A DNA stretch of 64,000 nt. It comes from Neckera pumila. Lineage: Eukaryota > Streptophyta > Bryopsida > Hypnales > Neckeraceae. The position numbers and the translations under genes were made by a program. Of this stretch, positions 59,226-64,000 are shown piece by piece. The stretch's first letter is position 1, and each line of letters opens with the position of its first letter. Where the stretch lies: contig OZ018408.1 of the NCBI GenBank assembly GCA_963969595.1, forward strand, positions 45,943,022 through 46,007,021. The letters are read 5' to 3'. The notes under the pieces were generated by a model. The model had not been told where the DNA came from, searched no databases, and saw nothing but the letters and a program-made list of their open reading frames with translations.

Positions 59226-62200
59226 CCATCCACCATTGAATCACGTTCATCCAAAAGAATCATCTTCTAAACTGAGCCCACTGGAAAGAGTGAAGCGCAA
59301 GTTTTACTCAAACCTGCGTTCCAGGCACCACACTACAGTACCGGTATGGTAAGGTAGTGTATTATAATATGGGTCAATGAAAAAATTGATAATAATTTTT
59401 TTGAAACGAGAAAATCATACAAAAGTTTACAAAGAATTTGTCAAAAATGCCCAACTAGAGCTTGATCCTAATTTGTGAAAAATTTCAAATGATCTATTTA
59501 TGTCTAAAAAAGAATTATTTGTATGAATATGGTACTTTGTTTTCCAAATGCAAATTTCAAGTTTTTTAATCAAATTTTGTGTTGGAAATTTTGCTATGAT
59601 GAATTCACTGAATGTATGGATGTCCTGGGACTTTAGAATTGAATTCACCTGTTTATGCTATTAGTGTTTATGATATTGATTCCCAAGATCACATTCTTTG
59701 TAAAATATTTAAATTCATGCACACAAAAATATTATTGCTTTGAATTAGTTATTTTCACAAGAAAACCATAAAATTGAGAATACAATGCAAAGACGCTAGT
59801 TTATAGCCTCACTAATCAGGGTAAATTAATGTAATATTACGTTTGCTTTCAAGTTCTACTATACATCTCATTTTGCTAGAAAGTAAGATCAATGACTAAT
59901 CAAGGTGCATATTAAAATGTTGGATTCCAAAATTGATTAAAATAAGCCTATTTAATTGTTAAGGTCCTTGAGGTAGCCCAAACCTCATCAACTATAAAAA
60001 TGTGTTATAAAGTGAAACTTAGAATAAACACCTTAAAAATTATTTTCAAGAAAAATTGTAAATTATAATTTCTAGATCAAATCCAATAATTAATCATGTC
60101 TGTGACTAAGAAAATACAAATCAGTTGCACCTTGATAAATATACAAACTTTCAAGCTTAAAGAACGCACTACTCTAAAAGAATTGCAAGAAAGATGTCTA
60201 CATTTTAGCAAACCTCAAAACATAACTCCACAATAAATGATTTTTTTAAGCTTAAATTACCCTTGCATTCCTACATCAATTTTCAAGGTATGATGAAGCT
60301 ACAATCTAAAGGTTAATTTCTATGTGGAGTTGGAGGTAGGTGAAGCCCATAGATCATTGGTGGACTGGGAGTCCATTTTTCTAGAATTCTCATTCCACCT
60401 TGATCAGTGGGCTTCACTGGCCCTCAATACCATATAGAAGTGAGTGTCAATTCTAAGTGTCTAAAAGAGTCTTTACTTGGCTCTAACTCTGAAAGTTTTG
60501 TAGTGTAATTTTCTCTAATGCCAATCAAACACCAAAATGCTCAAACAATAGAAGAGGAGACTCTATCCATTTTTGGTTTTGATTTGAACTTAAAAAATGG
60601 AGCCTACTATATTGCATGTGTTTGTATTCAATTTCAAAACTTTTGAAAAATCCCGAAACTCAAATGAGCTAGAAATGCTCCCTATGTTAGAATCTAAATA
60701 ATACATTATTATTGTATGCATTTCATTTGTATTTTTTCCTTAAAACAAATTTTCAAGGTCAAATTACAAAACATTACTTCTCATTACACCTAATTATCAT
60801 TTTTGGTCAAAATTCCAAATTGTTCAGGTATATGTTTTAATTGATATACCTTTATTTTCATATTATAATCACAATGATTTGATTTTTCATCAAAATTTCC
60901 TAAACTTGACTTTGATATAGAGATTGTTTATTCAAATATGAAAATTTATCAAAATGTTATCAATCAACTTAATAAAGGTATAATTTTTCTTGATAGTGTT
61001 GGTTTGAATAAAGATCATGACTTAGGGCGTTTTAAATAAAGGCCACCATCAAAGATGTTTTGAATAAAAGACGTCACTGAGGTGTTTGGGATGAAAAAAT
61101 GGAACATTCACTTGTAAATTTTTCACTCTATTTTCATGGCTACTTTTATCTTTCAGAGACATTTCAAATTAATCTCTAAAATATTGTGGTGATTTGAGGT
61201 TTGAAAGTACTTCAAAATACTCAAAATTCCTACAGCAAGGCTAAAATCTTCATTTATATTTATTTACAAACAAACTCAATCGTAGGATCCTTTAGTTAAC
61301 TTACTCAAATACATCCTTCTAAAAGTTTAGAGTAAAAATCTCCATTGAACATTAGAGGGGATTTTGGGGTTTTGGGAGACTGCAAGTTCTCTTGCGTTCT
61401 CAGATTGCAAGAATGCAACTGTAGCAACTAGTTGACGTGGCACAGCTACTGTCACGTCATTTTTGAAAATAAAAAATAAAAAATTTGCTTGAAATGATAT
61501 TTTGGTAAATTATTATTATTATTATTATTTAAATTCTGACACGCCCGTACAGTCGTTCACTGAATCTGGGTAGAATGGCGAACGGGCCTAAAACGGTCTT
61601 CCAAGGCCCCAAAAATCCCTCTATTGTGCAAGGTCAATGAGCCTAAACTTCAAAAAATAGTTTTTTCTAGCCTTCCCAAAGGTGAAGTTTTGTCTTTCAA
61701 CATTTGAAAAACAAACCATACATGTATTTTCTACCTTTATTGCCTGCAAAATAGAATTCCTCATAATTTTCATCTCATTATTTAGAATTGAATTGTTCAA
61801 ATGTTTTTTTATATGTATCAATCTAAATACTTCAATAAAATAAATTAATCTTCTATTAGAATGTTATTTTTGGTACCCAATTTGACATGAATAATCAACT
61901 CTCCATCAATATCATTTTGCGAAGTCAATGGAACTTCGGATTTAGGACTTGGGGATGTAGTGTAAAATGGTCCTTATTTTCCACTCTTCCCTTCTTCTCT
62001 TTATACATATATTAACCTTGGAAGGATGCAATATTATATGTCAAAGGTAATCACCAAAATCCTCTAATACTCTAATTATTGGACTAATAAGTGCATTTTT
62101 ATGTTTCTATAGTTTACAAGTGAAGTCATCCATACGACCTTTAAGGTCCACAATGTCCTTACAAGGTTAAATTAAACCACCTCATTCCATACAAAAGACC

Positions 62201-62281
62201 ATTATAGACACGTAGGAAATCATCCACTAACTTTGGTAAGATGTCAAGGATGTTTTGTGTCCTTTGGATGACCAAGCTAGC

Positions 62282-62286
<5 letters not shown>
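59226..62286. other. AT-rich intergenic DNA
   Basis: The first ~120 bp may belong to the ubiquitin-S27a promoter. The remainder is AT-rich without supported genes; an (ATT)n run lies at ~61509-61531. Confidence 0.5.

Positions 62287-62358
<72 letters not shown>
62287..62358. repeat. (TA)36 microsatellite
   Basis: An uninterrupted run of 36 TA units (72 bp), the longest simple repeat in the window. Confidence 0.97.
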
Positions 62359-62360
<2 letters not shown>

Positions 62361-62416
62361 TGGATTATTTTATTTCTTTTAGTGCAACTTTATATGTTGA
62401 TGCTGTAGTTACATCA

Positions 62417-63444
62417 TTAACCCCTAAACTCCCCAAAGGCCCAAAAGTGTCCTCACATAGTTTCAAGTTCAATTCAAAGTATTGTAACTTTTGCATTGAA
62501 TGTTTAAATTCAATAAATTCAATAAATTCAAATTCAAATTCCATAAATTCAAATTCAAATTTAAATTCAAATTCAATAAATTCAATAAACTTATTGAAAA
62601 ATTTGTGCTCTCTCTTCTAGTTTGTGTTGTAAAATTTTCAGACCAATCCAAGATGTACTGATTTTTTGAAAGCCAATCAAAGTTCACAAACTTAATTTGA
62701 GTTCACCAAATTGCATATGATGGCTGCAACTTCGGGGGCTTGTATCTCTTTCATCCAATGCTAGTTTTCAATAAAATTTGTTGGGTTATATTTCCTTTGA
62801 AATCTAGTTATTGTGGAAAAAATTTCATATCAATCAAGTAATTTGAATGTGTGGGAGCAATTCAAAATTCAAAATTCCGACATTTTTGAATTACAATGAA
62901 CTTTGGCGGCTTATTCCTTTTTTATACAATGTTCATTTTTGATAAAAAAAATTTGGAAAAGTTGCGCATATTAGTCTAGTTTGTGTGGCTGAATTTTTAT
63001 ATCAATCCAAAAACTTATAAGTGACAAAGATGCATTTTAGTAGAAGGAGGTTCAACCTTGATTGTATGTTTTGCAAATTTTCTTGCTATTTATTGACATT
63101 TCAAAGTCATTTTGCAAACACAATGAGTCAATTGAATGATTGTTTTTTTCACCAATGTATACGTATACTGCTTTTCAATTATTTCACAGTTTAAAGTTTT
63201 TTCATTTGAGTAGATTTTGAATTCAAATTTGTTGCTAGGAAAATTTCAAAACCCTAATTTAATACTAAAACATTATTAACTTGCAATCTATGTGGCCAAA
63301 TGACTCCAAATTTGATTTATGTCATCTACAACATGTACATTCTAAGATTGTATGGTTGAAGTCTCTATAACTTTTAAAATCTCTAACACTTCAAAAGCAA
63401 TGATGTTTTTGAATCCAAAACGGCCTTGGGCCTTTAGGGGTTAA
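62417..63444 (+). mobile_element. Family X-like element, copy 3 (diverged)
   Basis: Begins TTAACCCCTAAACTCCCC and ends GGGCCTTTAGGGGTTAA, matching the family ends and expected length (~1.03 kb). The internal core is only weakly similar to the other copies. It contains a degenerate AATTCAATAAATTCAAATTC repeat at 62505-62589. No coding capacity. Confidence 0.6.
62505..62589. repeat. Degenerate (AATTCAA)n simple repeat
   Basis: Alternating AATTCAATA and AATTCAAATTC words over 85 bp, translating on either strand to Asn/Ser- or Leu/Asn-rich nonsense. Confidence 0.9.
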
Positions 63445-64000
63445 GTTAAATTAAAGGCAATTTAGTTGTTTCTTTTAATTTTATATCGAGTAACTTTTCT
63501 AAAAAGTGGTACACTATCTAGTAGATTTCAATACTCTGAGATTTTTTCCCTTATAATTTGGTTTTGACATTCAAAACAATTTATTCTTATTTTTAAAAAG
63601 AACCTAACAGAATGAAACTTTTGAAGTGCAGTTTCTATTCCACTAGGAAACTTTGAAAAACTATCATTAAATTAAGCATTTTAGTGAGGTTTGAAGTTGA
63701 AGATTTATAACCACATTTATAAATAAGGAGTTTTTTTTATTGCATAGCTAATAATAGTATATATATTGAATTCATATTATAAGTAGGAAAACTTAAATAT
63801 GATTTTGCATACTACAAACACAAACACGCATTCCACAAGACTCGATAATATACCTTCACAATTCTACTGATTACACCTTTGGATCTTTGAATGTATTTGG
63901 TATTATTGAGATTGATTCAAATTCAACTTTTTAAAATTTTATCATTGTAATCCTTCAAACCTTGCATTAACCTCTCATAGAGTCAATGGATCTACTATAT
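63445..64000. other. AT-rich intergenic DNA
   Basis: No feature supported up to the window end. Confidence 0.5.

Overview
This window looks like nuclear DNA of a land plant. Intergenic DNA is AT-rich, genes carry GT-AG introns, and promoters contain AAACCCTAA telo-boxes. A ubiquitin-ribosomal protein S27a fusion gene and a GALS-type galactan galactosyltransferase are present. The mix of decayed pogo/Tigger transposase, an unusual DDE-like transposase, many small non-autonomous DNA elements and no visible LTR retrotransposon fits a non-seed plant (bryophyte or fern) better than a crop-type genome. I infer that only weakly and cannot name a species.

Layout. 1-3 kb: a Stowaway-like MITE and a minus-strand MYND zinc-finger gene with a three-unit tandem repeat upstream. 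3-7 kb: AT-rich DNA. 7-11 kb: a frameshifted coding relic with a zinc finger, interrupted by a repeat insertion. 11-18 kb: mostly non-coding DNA with local duplications. 18.4-20.4 kb: a broken pogo/Tigger transposase. 21.3-25.4 kb: a four-exon gene for a coiled-coil RING-H2 protein that I do not recognise as a known family. 25.4-31.5 kb: AT-rich DNA. 31.6-35.7 kb (minus): a DDE-like transposase gene with two in-frame stops. 36-51 kb: a dense graveyard of small elements (fold-back element, MITEs, SINE-like retroposons with target duplications, and a ~1 kb family with TTAACCCCTAAA ends). 51.8-53.4 kb: a GC-rich, two-exon GALS gene. 53-58 kb: AT-rich DNA. 58.5-59.1 kb (minus): ubiquitin-S27a. 59-64 kb: AT-rich DNA with a long TA microsatellite.

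Three genes look functional and ordinary: the MYND protein, GALS (cell-wall pectic galactan synthesis) and ubiquitin-S27a (translation and ubiquitin supply). They do not form a pathway together. The most striking structure is a ~1.1 kb block that makes up an intron of the RING gene (23206-24424) and recurs inverted as an intron of the DDE-like gene (33872-34908). The surrounding exons are unrelated and the similarity begins at the 5' splice sites. This suggests a mobile, intron-forming sequence or an intron transferred between two genes.
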